Positions 1-4,709 of a DNA stretch of 5,065 nucleotides are shown in pieces. The DNA is from Anaerolineae bacterium (lineage in GTDB: Bacteria > Chloroflexota > Anaerolineae > Aggregatilineales > Phototrophicaceae), in the NCBI GenBank assembly GCA_025454675.1, contig JALONZ010000219.1, positions 3,368 to 8,432 of the forward strand, read 5' to 3'. The notes under the pieces are model-generated. The model did no database searches. It had not been told where the DNA came from and saw nothing but the letters and a program-made list of their open reading frames with translations. A program made the translations under genes and the position numbers. The stretch's first letter is position 1. Each line of letters opens with the position of its first letter.

Positions 1-110
1 ATGAATGCTTCTATCTCATCCAGTTGTGAGTCCAAATCATTCGATATATCTTGCGCCGATACACCGATGAGCAATCCAACAAGCATCAGTAAAACAGCAC
101 ACCATTTCAT
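1..110 (-). CDS. Secreted protein, N-terminal fragment; likely paralogue of the metalloprotease at 1141-2379
   Basis: Only the first 36 codons are inside the window, because the gene runs off the left edge. The start at 110 has an AGGA ribosome binding site about 8 bases upstream that overlaps the end of the preceding gene. Residues 1-19 form a signal peptide (MKWC, then a Leu/Val/Ile-rich core, then GVSA^Q), so the product is exported. The mature start, DISNDLDSQLDEIEAF, lines up without gaps with EISAELEAQLTAIEIF, which follows the signal peptide of the 412-residue metalloprotease at 1141-2379. Eight of 16 positions are identical and several others are conservative (D/E, S/A). I infer a second member of the same family. 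The catalytic region is outside the window, so enzymatic function is not shown. It lies 10 bases after the stop of the small membrane protein gene and is probably co-transcribed with it. Confidence 0.72.
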   Translation of the reverse strand, partial: MKWCAVLLMLVGLLIGVSAQDISNDLDSQLDEIEAF

Positions 111-120
111 GGGTGTTTTC

Positions 121-411
121 CTATAAATCGAGCGGACGAATGGCATTGACGATATTGAGGATAATCACAAAAACGCCCAAAACCCACACAGGGATAAAAT
201 ATAAATAACCGCCCAGTTCTTTTTTCATCAACCAGCCCGTTTGGTTACGATTGCGTATGCGTATCACCATATCCATGGCAACCAACATCACCCCCACAAA
301 TCCCATCACTATCGGGTCTGGCAGGCGCATGAGCAACCCACCTACCAAAGCAGGTAAGGCACACATCATAAACATCAAAATCCCTAACCCATTTCCATAA
401 ATTGTTGGCAT
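121..411 (-). CDS. Small integral membrane protein, three predicted helices, unknown function
   Basis: A 96-residue hydrophobic protein that I cannot assign to a named family. Three membrane segments are visible, at about residues 8-29, 33-50 and 68-90. The loop at 51-64 is basic (R51, R53, R55, K63, K64), so by the positive-inside rule it should face the cytoplasm, placing the N-terminus inside and the C-terminus outside. The segment after the loop carries a GGYLYFIPVW motif, with a Pro in the third helix. There is no signal peptide and no catalytic motif. The start at 411 is backed by an AAGGAG ribosome binding site with about 9 bases of spacing. The stop is only 10 bases from the start of the next minus-strand gene, whose ribosome binding site it overlaps, so the two form an operon. 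It could be an accessory or anchoring partner of that secreted protein, but this is only suggested by the spacing. Confidence 0.78.
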   Translation of the reverse strand: MPTIYGNGLGILMFMMCALPALVGGLLMRLPDPIVMGFVGVMLVAMDMVIRIRNRNQTGWLMKKELGGYLYFIPVWVLGVFVIILNIVNAIRPLDL

Positions 412-455
412 AATATCAGCTCCTTTGCATCATCAATTTGATTTTATTCTAGCTG

Positions 456-512
456 AATTTGGTGATTCATTCTGCATTCATAGAAAAATTTGGTGCAAAG
501 TTAGGTGATTCA
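456..512 (+). repeat. Three imperfect direct repeats centred on GGTG, possible operator
   Basis: The copies are AATTTGGTGATTCA (456-469), AATTTGGTGCAAAG (487-500) and AGTTAGGTGATTCA (499-512). The first and second share nine bases exactly (AATTTGGTG); the first and third share GGTGATTCA. The copies start 31 and 12 bases apart. They lie upstream of the -10 of the DinB gene and between the two divergent genes, where a regulator site would be expected. No known regulator is recognised, and partial chance similarity in AT-rich DNA is possible. Confidence 0.35.
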
Positions 513-554
513 AACCATTTTTGATATTGATGAATTTACGATTTTAGGATATAT

Positions 555-560
555 TATAAT
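555..560 (+). promoter_or_regulatory. Putative -10 box of the DinB-family gene
   Basis: This is a perfect TATAAT, 27 bases before the start codon chosen at 588. No good -35 sits at 16-18 bases; TTGATG at 527-532 is too far away (22 bases). Transcription would begin near 567, leaving a leader of about 20 bases, just enough for the GGAG ribosome binding site at 578-581. Confidence 0.55.
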
Positions 561-587
561 GAACGTCCGTTCTTTATGGAGCTAATC

Positions 588-1091
588 ATGGACAAAGAAT
601 TTTTCATTGACTTATACCTTTATAATTTTTGGGCAAATCTGCGCGTGTGGGAGTGCATCGCAGAATTGACGGATGAAGAATTTTTTAGAGAACTCTCGTA
701 TTCAATCGGGTCAATTCATATGCAAGTGGCGCATACCCTCGCGGTCGAGGCATGGTGGTTTCACTTTTTGCAAACAGGCGTTGTGGAATTTATAAAAGAA
801 GAAAATCTCGCCAATCGGGACATCATCCGCCAAATGTGGGATGAGACCGAGCAACAGGTCATGGGATATTTGAACACCCTCACATCAGATGAACTGAACC
901 GTAAAGTATTACCGCCCTTCTGGGAAAATAAGCCCGCCATCACCGTGCGCGATGCATTGGTTCAGGTGGCAAATCATAGCACCGACCACCGCGCCCAAAC
1001 CTTAGCAGGCTTGCATCAATTGGGTGCGACCACAATCGAACAAGATTATCTGTTTTATCTGTGGGAAAAAGAAAAAGTAGACCAAGCATAA
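588..1091 (+). CDS. DinB-family (DinB/YfiT-like four-helix bundle) protein
   Basis: A 167-residue cytoplasmic protein with the features of the DinB/YfiT superfamily. These are metal-binding four-helix bundles, some members of which are thiol-dependent S-transferases; most have no known substrate. The family's three metal-ligand histidines are present: H49 in the VAHT segment of helix 2, and H130 and H134 in the HSTDHR motif of helix 3. The N-terminal LYNFWAN segment (residues 11-17) is also typical, and the length matches the family. An in-frame ATG exists 12 bases earlier at 576, but it has no ribosome binding site. The ATG at 588 has GGAG at 578-581 with a 6-base spacer, so I chose it. The gene stands alone, converging on the metalloprotease gene. 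The exact reaction cannot be read from the sequence. Confidence 0.88.
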   Translation: MDKEFFIDLYLYNFWANLRVWECIAELTDEEFFRELSYSIGSIHMQVAHTLAVEAWWFHFLQTGVVEFIKEENLANRDIIRQMWDETEQQVMGYLNTLTSDELNRKVLPPFWENKPAITVRDALVQVANHSTDHRAQTLAGLHQLGATTIEQDYLFYLWEKEKVDQA

Positions 1092-1100
1092 ACCTGTGAA

Positions 1101-1136
1101 AGGGCGACTATCCAAACAATCGCCCTCGCAAGTTTT
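1101..1136. terminator. Weak hairpin between convergent genes, possible bidirectional terminator
   Basis: AGGGCGA (1101-1107) pairs with TCGCCCT (1120-1126), a 7-bp stem with a 12-base loop. It lies in the 49 bases between the stops of the converging DinB and metalloprotease genes. A short TTTT at 1133-1136 follows on the plus strand, but seven bases after the stem. The minus-strand side has only a brief T-rich tail. Position favours termination in both directions; the structure itself is modest. Confidence 0.45.
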
Positions 1137-1140
1137 ATGA

Positions 1141-2379
1141 TTATTCTGCTGTTACATGGGTTAACAAGGCTTGTGCTAAATCTGTTGTGGGTGCAGATGT
1201 GATGAATGTGGTTGTATCGGTATTGGCAAAACAGGTTGTCATACCATCAAGCACACCGCACAAGGGTGTTTCAGAGACAATATCGAATCCCATTTCAAAA
1301 ATCTGGGTATATAAATCGGAAAATTCACGTTGTTCTTTTTCAATCGGCGCATCCCATGTGATACCCAATGCCCACGCCAATTCATTCGTATTGGGGTGCT
1401 GATAAATACTCATCGTATCGCCACCCCACCCATTCGTTGCCTGATAAGCCAGACTACTGGCGGTATACGGGCTTAGATATTCGCTGAGATAAAATTGCCC
1501 GATAGTGGTTGTCACACCCAATTGCCAATCATCACCCAATACACCTGATATATCTGCTAGTTCTACCGGAATAGGCATATCGCCTGCGATATATTTTGCA
1601 GGTTGCAAAATTTGCTCGCTGGATTGTGGCAAATTGGCATACATCGCATTAACGGCATCCCATCCACCAGTCGCATGTATAGTCATTACAAATTGCAAGC
1701 CACCAATATAAACAAGGTTTTCTTCATTCTTCATTATTGGTAGGGCATCCGTGACGGTCTGTGACGATTGAAGTGAATTTATATCCCCTAAATTATTCTC
1801 GATGCCATAGAGGACATAATTTCGTTGCACCAAATTGGCATCACCCTCTATTAAGGCGCGTAATGCTAAAAATTGGTCGGTGGTATATCGTTCTTTTTCG
1901 ATAGGAATCTCAAAGTGTTGGTCTTGTAGGGCATGAAGAAATTCATGGGCATAAATTGATTGCTGATAGAACGACAAGTTATCCCCTAAAGATTCACCTT
2001 CAGGTAAAATCATATTTAACCCGCCTAGCTCTGGTAAATAAAAGCCGACAACCGTCTCACCAAGCGAAGCGACATAGGCTTCGGCAAAAATATTCGCATC
2101 ACTCACAAATCCCAACGCACGATAGAGTAGACCTTGTTGATTGAGGTCTACGACTAAAAAGTCATTGAGTGCGCTTTCAATAGCGATGTCTCGTGCTTGT
2201 TGGCGGGTGATAAATTGTACGGGAACAGGTTCTAAAATGGGCAACCCGCGATTTTCACTGACAAAAATCTCAATTGCTGTCAATTGTGCTTCTAATTCGG
2301 CAGAAATTTCGGTGGTTTGGGCAAAAGCGGGGATGATGATGAAAATGATGAGAATGAAAAACATTCCCAATTTCTTCAT
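1141..2379 (-). CDS. Secreted putative zinc metalloprotease (HExxH...EGD type)
   Basis: A 412-residue exported protein. Residues 1-20 are a signal peptide (Lys-Lys, an Ile/Phe-rich core, AFA^Q). The catalytic signature is YAHEFLHALQDQHF, giving an HExxH zinc motif at H145-E146-H149. It is followed by ALIEGDA with E178 placed to be the third zinc ligand, as in gluzincin-type peptidases. The HExxHALQDQHF...EGDA pattern is one I recognise from poorly characterised secreted proteins of bacteria and haloarchaea. A second conserved-looking block is EQILQPAKY (255-263), and a third is GWGGD (317-321). C374 and C383 in the tail could form a disulfide outside the cell. The start at 2379 has AAGGAG with 8 bases of spacing. 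Substrate and physiological role are unknown, and proteolytic activity is inferred from the motif only. The gene is divergent from the C39-like peptidase gene and resembles the truncated gene at 1-110. Confidence 0.8.
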   Translation of the reverse strand: MKKLGMFFILIIFIIIPAFAQTTEISAELEAQLTAIEIFVSENRGLPILEPVPVQFITRQQARDIAIESALNDFLVVDLNQQGLLYRALGFVSDANIFAEAYVASLGETVVGFYLPELGGLNMILPEGESLGDNLSFYQQSIYAHEFLHALQDQHFEIPIEKERYTTDQFLALRALIEGDANLVQRNYVLYGIENNLGDINSLQSSQTVTDALPIMKNEENLVYIGGLQFVMTIHATGGWDAVNAMYANLPQSSEQILQPAKYIAGDMPIPVELADISGVLGDDWQLGVTTTIGQFYLSEYLSPYTASSLAYQATNGWGGDTMSIYQHPNTNELAWALGITWDAPIEKEQREFSDLYTQIFEMGFDIVSETPLCGVLDGMTTCFANTDTTTFITSAPTTDLAQALLTHVTAE

Positions 2380-2407
2380 GATGAAAACTCCTTATGTGTT
2401 GTAATGC

Positions 2408-2514
2408 ACGATTGCATCTTTATATAGATAAGCACAAATGCGGGTCGCTGTCCATACAAATCGGTATGAATGAAGGGTTTATCTTGTCGCTAATAGATGA
2501 CGGTGTGCAATCGT
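2408..2514. repeat. Separated 9-bp inverted repeat in the divergent promoter region
   Basis: ACGATTGCA (2408-2416) and its perfect reverse complement TGCAATCGT (2506-2514) lie 89 bases apart, one arm near each divergent gene. The left arm is part of a nearly palindromic TGCACGATTGCA (2405-2416). Such an arrangement could be two copies of one operator in opposite orientation, allowing looping. Chance cannot be excluded. Confidence 0.3.
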
Positions 2515-2550
2515 TAGGCATTCGTGGGGTGAAAATTTATGGGCTATGTT

Positions 2551-2556
2551 TATAAT
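2551..2556 (+). promoter_or_regulatory. Putative -10 box of the C39-like peptidase gene
   Basis: This is a perfect TATAAT, 42 bases before the start codon. A TG at 2547-2548 is one base out of register for an extended -10, and no -35 match is seen at 16-18 bases. Confidence 0.45.
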
Positions 2557-2598
2557 GGAAGCATCGAGATGATACCGTCAGATTGAGGATTTTTTTCC

Positions 2599-3657
2599 AT
2601 GAAACAGATTGCGCTAATCGCTCTATTTTTGATATTGGGGGTAAGTGGTGTTTTTGCCCAAGAGACCACCCCGCCCGTACCAGTCCCAACCCCAACACCA
2701 CCATTTTATTATTTGCAAACAGGCTTCACCTATCACGCGCAATGGTGGAATAATTGCGGACCCGCCACCGTCACAACCGCACTCAGTTATTTTGGTTATA
2801 CCAATGACCAAGCCCGCGCCGCCAATTGGTTGAAGCCGAATAGTGAAGATAAAAATGTTAGCCCGTGGCAATTGGAACAATTCGTAGATACCCAAGTGCC
2901 AGAATTACCGGTTTTTTCGTTGTATCGGTACGGTGGGTCATTAGAACGCCTCAAGTCGCTGATTAGCAATAATTTTGTTGTGATGATAGAAGCAGGCTAC
3001 GACCCAGAACGCGCCAATCAGGGGTGGATGGGGCATTATTTGTTGGTGGTGGGGTATGACGATGCCAGCCAACAAGTCATCACGCACGATAGTTATGATG
3101 GTGAAGGCTTGGCATATAGCTACGCGCATATTCAAGAACATTGGCAACATTTTAATTATGTGTATTTTGTAATTTATGAAAGCGCCCGCGAACCCGAATT
3201 ATTCGCCTTGCTCGGTGAAGATGCCGACCCGCGTGAAAATTATATCAACGCCTTTGAACTCGCCAGAGCCGAAGCAACCGCCAACTCCGCCGATGCGTAT
3301 GCGTGGTTCAATATGGGCAGTATGCTCACCAAATTGGAAATGTATGAAAATGCCGCCACCGCCTTTGACCAAGCCTTCGCATTGGGGATGCCCTGGCGCA
3401 CCACTTGGTATCAATTCGCGCCATTTGAAGCCTATTATCATGTCGGGAAATATGATTATGTGTTGACAATGGTGGATACCTTGCGTAATGGTAGCAATGA
3501 TTTTGTGGAAGAGGCATTTTATTATGCGGGACTTGCACGCCTCGCATTAGGTGAACGTGACCGCGCTATCAATAATTTTAATGCGGTATTGGCATTTAAC
3601 CCGAATTTCACCCCCGCGCAGGAGCAATTGAATCAACTGAACACGCCTGCACCATGA
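2599..3657 (+). CDS. Secreted C39-like cysteine peptidase with C-terminal TPR repeats
   Basis: A 352-residue exported protein in three parts. Residues 1-20 are a signal peptide (VFA^Q), and 23-35 a Pro/Thr/Val linker. Residues 36-195 form a papain-like C39 domain of the Peptidase_C39_2 kind. Its AQWWNNCGPATV motif supplies oxyanion Q48 and nucleophile C53; GHYLLVVGYD supplies H146 and THDSY supplies D164, so the catalytic triad is intact. Residues 213-346 hold TPR-like helical hairpins: a clear one at 231-263, a degenerate one at about 275-297 and a clear one at 304-336. In bacteriocin systems C39 domains cut double-glycine leaders and are fused to ABC transporters. Here there is no transporter domain, so a free extracellular peptidase is more likely, with the TPRs as a protein-binding module. 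The start has GAGGA with 9-10 bases of spacing. The gene is divergent from the metalloprotease gene and ends at a hairpin terminator. Substrate unknown. Confidence 0.87.
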   Translation: MKQIALIALFLILGVSGVFAQETTPPVPVPTPTPPFYYLQTGFTYHAQWWNNCGPATVTTALSYFGYTNDQARAANWLKPNSEDKNVSPWQLEQFVDTQVPELPVFSLYRYGGSLERLKSLISNNFVVMIEAGYDPERANQGWMGHYLLVVGYDDASQQVITHDSYDGEGLAYSYAHIQEHWQHFNYVYFVIYESAREPELFALLGEDADPRENYINAFELARAEATANSADAYAWFNMGSMLTKLEMYENAATAFDQAFALGMPWRTTWYQFAPFEAYYHVGKYDYVLTMVDTLRNGSNDFVEEAFYYAGLARLALGERDRAINNFNAVLAFNPNFTPAQEQLNQLNTPAP

Positions 3658-3665
3658 GATATCAC

Positions 3666-3697
3666 GGGCGGGGTTATTCGCCTCGCCCTTATAATTT
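3666..3697 (+). terminator. Rho-independent-type terminator of the C39-like gene
   Basis: GGGCGGGG (3666-3673) pairs with CCTCGCCC (3681-3688), an 8-bp GC-rich stem with one G-U pair and a 7-base loop. TTATAATTT follows directly. It starts nine bases after the stop codon. The T tract is interrupted by A residues, so efficiency may be partial. It would separate the C39 gene from the toxin-antitoxin module. Confidence 0.68.
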
Positions 3698-3720
3698 CCC
3701 CCATTTGCATCAAAATCCCC

Positions 3721-3726
3721 TATAAT
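3721..3726 (+). promoter_or_regulatory. Putative -10 box of the toxin-antitoxin operon
   Basis: This is a perfect TATAAT, 34 bases upstream of the antitoxin start and just after the terminator of the previous gene. No acceptable -35 is found at 16-18 bases; the TTGCAT at 3705-3710 is too close. No clear palindromic operator for antitoxin binding is visible around it. Confidence 0.5.
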
Positions 3727-3760
3727 GAAAATAAAACGGTTGGATAAAGGATGAAATCAT

Positions 3761-4024
3761 ATGACCACCCTCACGTTAGAGTTTTCGGATGAACTGATTG
3801 AAAAATTGACACAAAAAGCCCAACAAGATGGCATGGAATTGACCACATGGCTTCATGATTGGATTGAGTCCACTTTTGATGACGATGATGAAGTCACTAA
3901 AGAGGATATTTTGAATGATATTCGGGAAGGGATTATTGAGGTAATGAATGGCGATTATGGTATTCCAGCAGAGGAAGCGATGGCAAAACTACGTGCGGAG
4001 TTAGATAATGCCGACCATCGTTGA
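3761..4024 (+). CDS. Antitoxin of a type II toxin-antitoxin module, ribbon-helix-helix-like
   Basis: An 87-residue acidic protein encoded just before, and overlapping, a RelE-like toxin, which is the usual antitoxin-first order. The N-terminus (TLTLEF strand at residues 3-8, helix at about 9-23, second helix at about 26-38) fits a CopG/Arc-type ribbon-helix-helix fold used for DNA binding and dimerisation. A run of Asp at 40-43 follows. The C-terminal part (DILNDIREGIIEVMNGDYG, 49-67, then an amphipathic helix) is the expected toxin-wrapping region. By family knowledge it should neutralise the toxin and repress the operon. The ATG at 3761 has AAAGG 10 bases upstream; an ATG at 3751 is out of frame and soon meets a stop. 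The fold assignment is from pattern only, while the role rests mainly on its neighbour. Confidence 0.78.
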   Translation: MTTLTLEFSDELIEKLTQKAQQDGMELTTWLHDWIESTFDDDDEVTKEDILNDIREGIIEVMNGDYGIPAEEAMAKLRAELDNADHR

Positions 4025-4364
4025 TACTAAAAAGCAATTTCTGAAGCGTGTGAGCAAATTAGCAAAAAAATATCGTGGCTTACTGGATGATGTTGATACA
4101 CTTATCGCACAACTAAAAAACGATGAACGCCCTGGCGACCGCATCCCGAATATTGGGCAAGATATTTATAAAGTGCGACTGGCTAATCCATCGGCACAAA
4201 AAGGCAAAAGTGGCGGTTTTAGGGTGATTTATTATGTGCGCCTCACCGATAGGGTGGTGCTATTGACCATCTACGCCAAAAGCGACCAGCCTGATATCAG
4301 TATTCAGGAAATTATGATGCTTTTAGAAGATTTGCCGAATGGGGATGAATCGGACGAAGGATAA
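4008..4364 (+). CDS. RelE/ParE-family toxin of a type II toxin-antitoxin module
   Basis: A 118-residue basic-core protein of the RelE/ParE superfamily. RelE-type members cut mRNA on the ribosome, while ParE-type members poison gyrase. The diagnostic stretch is GDRIPNIGQDIYKVRLAN (43-60), then KGKSGGFRVIYYV (65-77), then LLTIYAKSDQPDIS (85-98). This is the pattern of RelE-like toxins that have KSGGxRVIYY in the central beta-sheet. K66, R72, Y75/Y76 and K91 are candidate functional residues. The N-terminus (7-37) is a Lys-rich helical pair. The ATG overlaps the antitoxin gene by 17 bases, and its GGAG ribosome binding site (3997-4000, 7-base spacer) lies inside that gene, so translation is probably coupled. 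The reading frame is intact with no sign of decay. Whether it is an RNase or a gyrase poison cannot be told here. Confidence 0.87.
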   Translation: MPTIVDTKKQFLKRVSKLAKKYRGLLDDVDTLIAQLKNDERPGDRIPNIGQDIYKVRLANPSAQKGKSGGFRVIYYVRLTDRVVLLTIYAKSDQPDISIQEIMMLLEDLPNGDESDEG

Positions 4365-4376
4365 TATTTCCTAATG

Positions 4377-4393
4377 ACCCCTCGTTACCCCTC
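4377..4393 (+). repeat. Tandem ACCCCTC repeat abutting a -35 box
   Basis: ACCCCTC occurs at 4377-4383 and again at 4387-4393, with a 3-base spacer and a period of exactly 10 bases, about one turn of the helix. The second copy ends at the base before the TTGACA of the strong promoter. That spacing and position suit a regulator binding site, but no known regulator is recognised. Confidence 0.35.
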
Positions 4394-4423
4394 TTGACAA
4401 GTTATCGTAGTTTGTGCTATGTT
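4394..4423 (+). promoter_or_regulatory. Strong sigma70-type promoter upstream of the mini-ORF and RIO kinase gene
   Basis: A perfect -35 TTGACA (4394-4399), an 18-base spacer, and a -10 TATGTT (4418-4423) preceded by TGC, which gives an extended -10. Transcription would start around 4430. It is the only promoter in the window with both elements in good shape. It lies 30 bases after the toxin stop, so the downstream unit does not depend on the toxin-antitoxin operon. No hairpin terminator is visible between the toxin stop and this promoter. Confidence 0.7.
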
Positions 4424-4463
4424 ATAGACAATGGTTCATTTTGATTACAAGGAGACAAGTGAT

Positions 4464-4517
4464 ATGGCTAAAAATTCTGTTGCGGTTGTTATTAAAGGTA
4501 TGCTTCACCGCGCATAA
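4464..4517 (+). CDS. Possible 17-residue leader peptide
   Basis: A 17-codon ORF (MAKNSVAVVIKGMLHRA) starts 40 bases after the -10 box and has the best ribosome binding site in the window, AAGGAG with a 9-base spacer, so translation initiation there is likely. It is too short for a domain and has no recognised homologue. It could be a regulatory leader peptide for the kinase gene about 190 bases downstream, a small membrane-active or secreted peptide (its SVAVVI core is only mildly hydrophobic), or the remnant of a longer gene that lost its 3' part. It is in the same reading frame as the kinase but separated by three TAA stops (4515, 4548, 4662). Expression is inferred; function is unknown. 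Confidence 0.4.
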   Translation: MAKNSVAVVIKGMLHRA

Positions 4518-4709
4518 CCATCAACCATCTCCCCTCACAACTTCCCCTAAACGGGTGTATCTTTGGTGAGATTTGGCGTGATGATTCGCGCCCGTGTGTG
4601 GTATACCGACCAATTCGTAGGCAATTTATCGGATTTGGCATCGGGTGTATGGATATTGCCATAACCCACCACACAACATCACATTTCACAACACAAGGAT
4701 AACCTAACC
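4518..4709 (+). other. Gene-free leader region before the RIO-like kinase
   Basis: This 192-base stretch, together with 4365-4463, makes up most of a 345-base interval without a confident gene. I see no convincing terminator in it, so it should be the 5' leader of the kinase message. TGTGTGGT (4595-4602) can pair with ACCACACA (4668-4675), enclosing 65 bases. Within that loop GGCAAT (4620-4625) or GGCA (4637-4640) can pair with the same ATTGCC (4655-4660). Bases 4661-4696 contain no G at all and lead into the AAGGA ribosome binding site at 4695-4699. No known riboswitch class is recognised. Confidence 0.4.

Larger units (their letters stand above)
412..587. promoter_or_regulatory. Divergent intergenic control region
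   Basis: This 176-base AT-rich region separates the minus-strand membrane-protein operon from the plus-strand DinB gene and must hold promoters for both. On the plus strand a perfect TATAAT is seen at 555-560. On the minus strand the best -10 I can see is TAGAAT (452 down to 447), without a convincing -35. Three related 14-base sequences centred on GGTG lie between them and are listed separately. Confidence 0.6.
2380..2598. promoter_or_regulatory. Shared divergent promoter region of two secreted peptidase genes
   Basis: This 219-base spacer holds the start signals of both the metalloprotease (minus) and the C39-like peptidase (plus). On the plus side there is TATAAT at 2551-2556 and GAGGA at 2585-2589. 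On the minus side there is AAGGAG at about 2388-2393 and an AT-rich TATATA block near 2421-2426 that might be a -10, with no clear -35. No ORF is supported inside it. Confidence 0.6.

Noticed and set aside
576..587. Longer start of the DinB gene at ATG 576 (adds MELI)
   Set aside because: There is no ribosome binding site before 576, whereas the GGAG within these bases is correctly spaced for ATG 588.
761..943. Minus-strand 60-codon ORF inside the DinB-family gene
   Set aside because: It is antisense to a supported gene and has no features of its own.
1187..2404. Several plus-strand ORFs of 62-87 codons opposite the metalloprotease gene
   Set aside because: They are antisense to a gene with a clear signal peptide and zinc motif, and the translations have low-complexity, non-globular character.
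768..2728. Shared 13-base string TTTGCAAACAGGC in the DinB and C39-like genes
   Set aside because: Both encode Leu-Gln-Thr-Gly in frame within unrelated proteins. One such match in 5 kb is plausible by chance.
2623..3547. ORFs in other frames of the C39-like gene on both strands
   Set aside because: They overlap a coding frame with an intact catalytic triad and TPRs. The Pro-rich or Ile/Gly-rich translations are typical frame shadows.
3690..3695. A second TATAAT upstream of the toxin-antitoxin genes
   Set aside because: It is the T-rich tail of the terminator hairpin and has no -35. The copy at 3721 is better placed.
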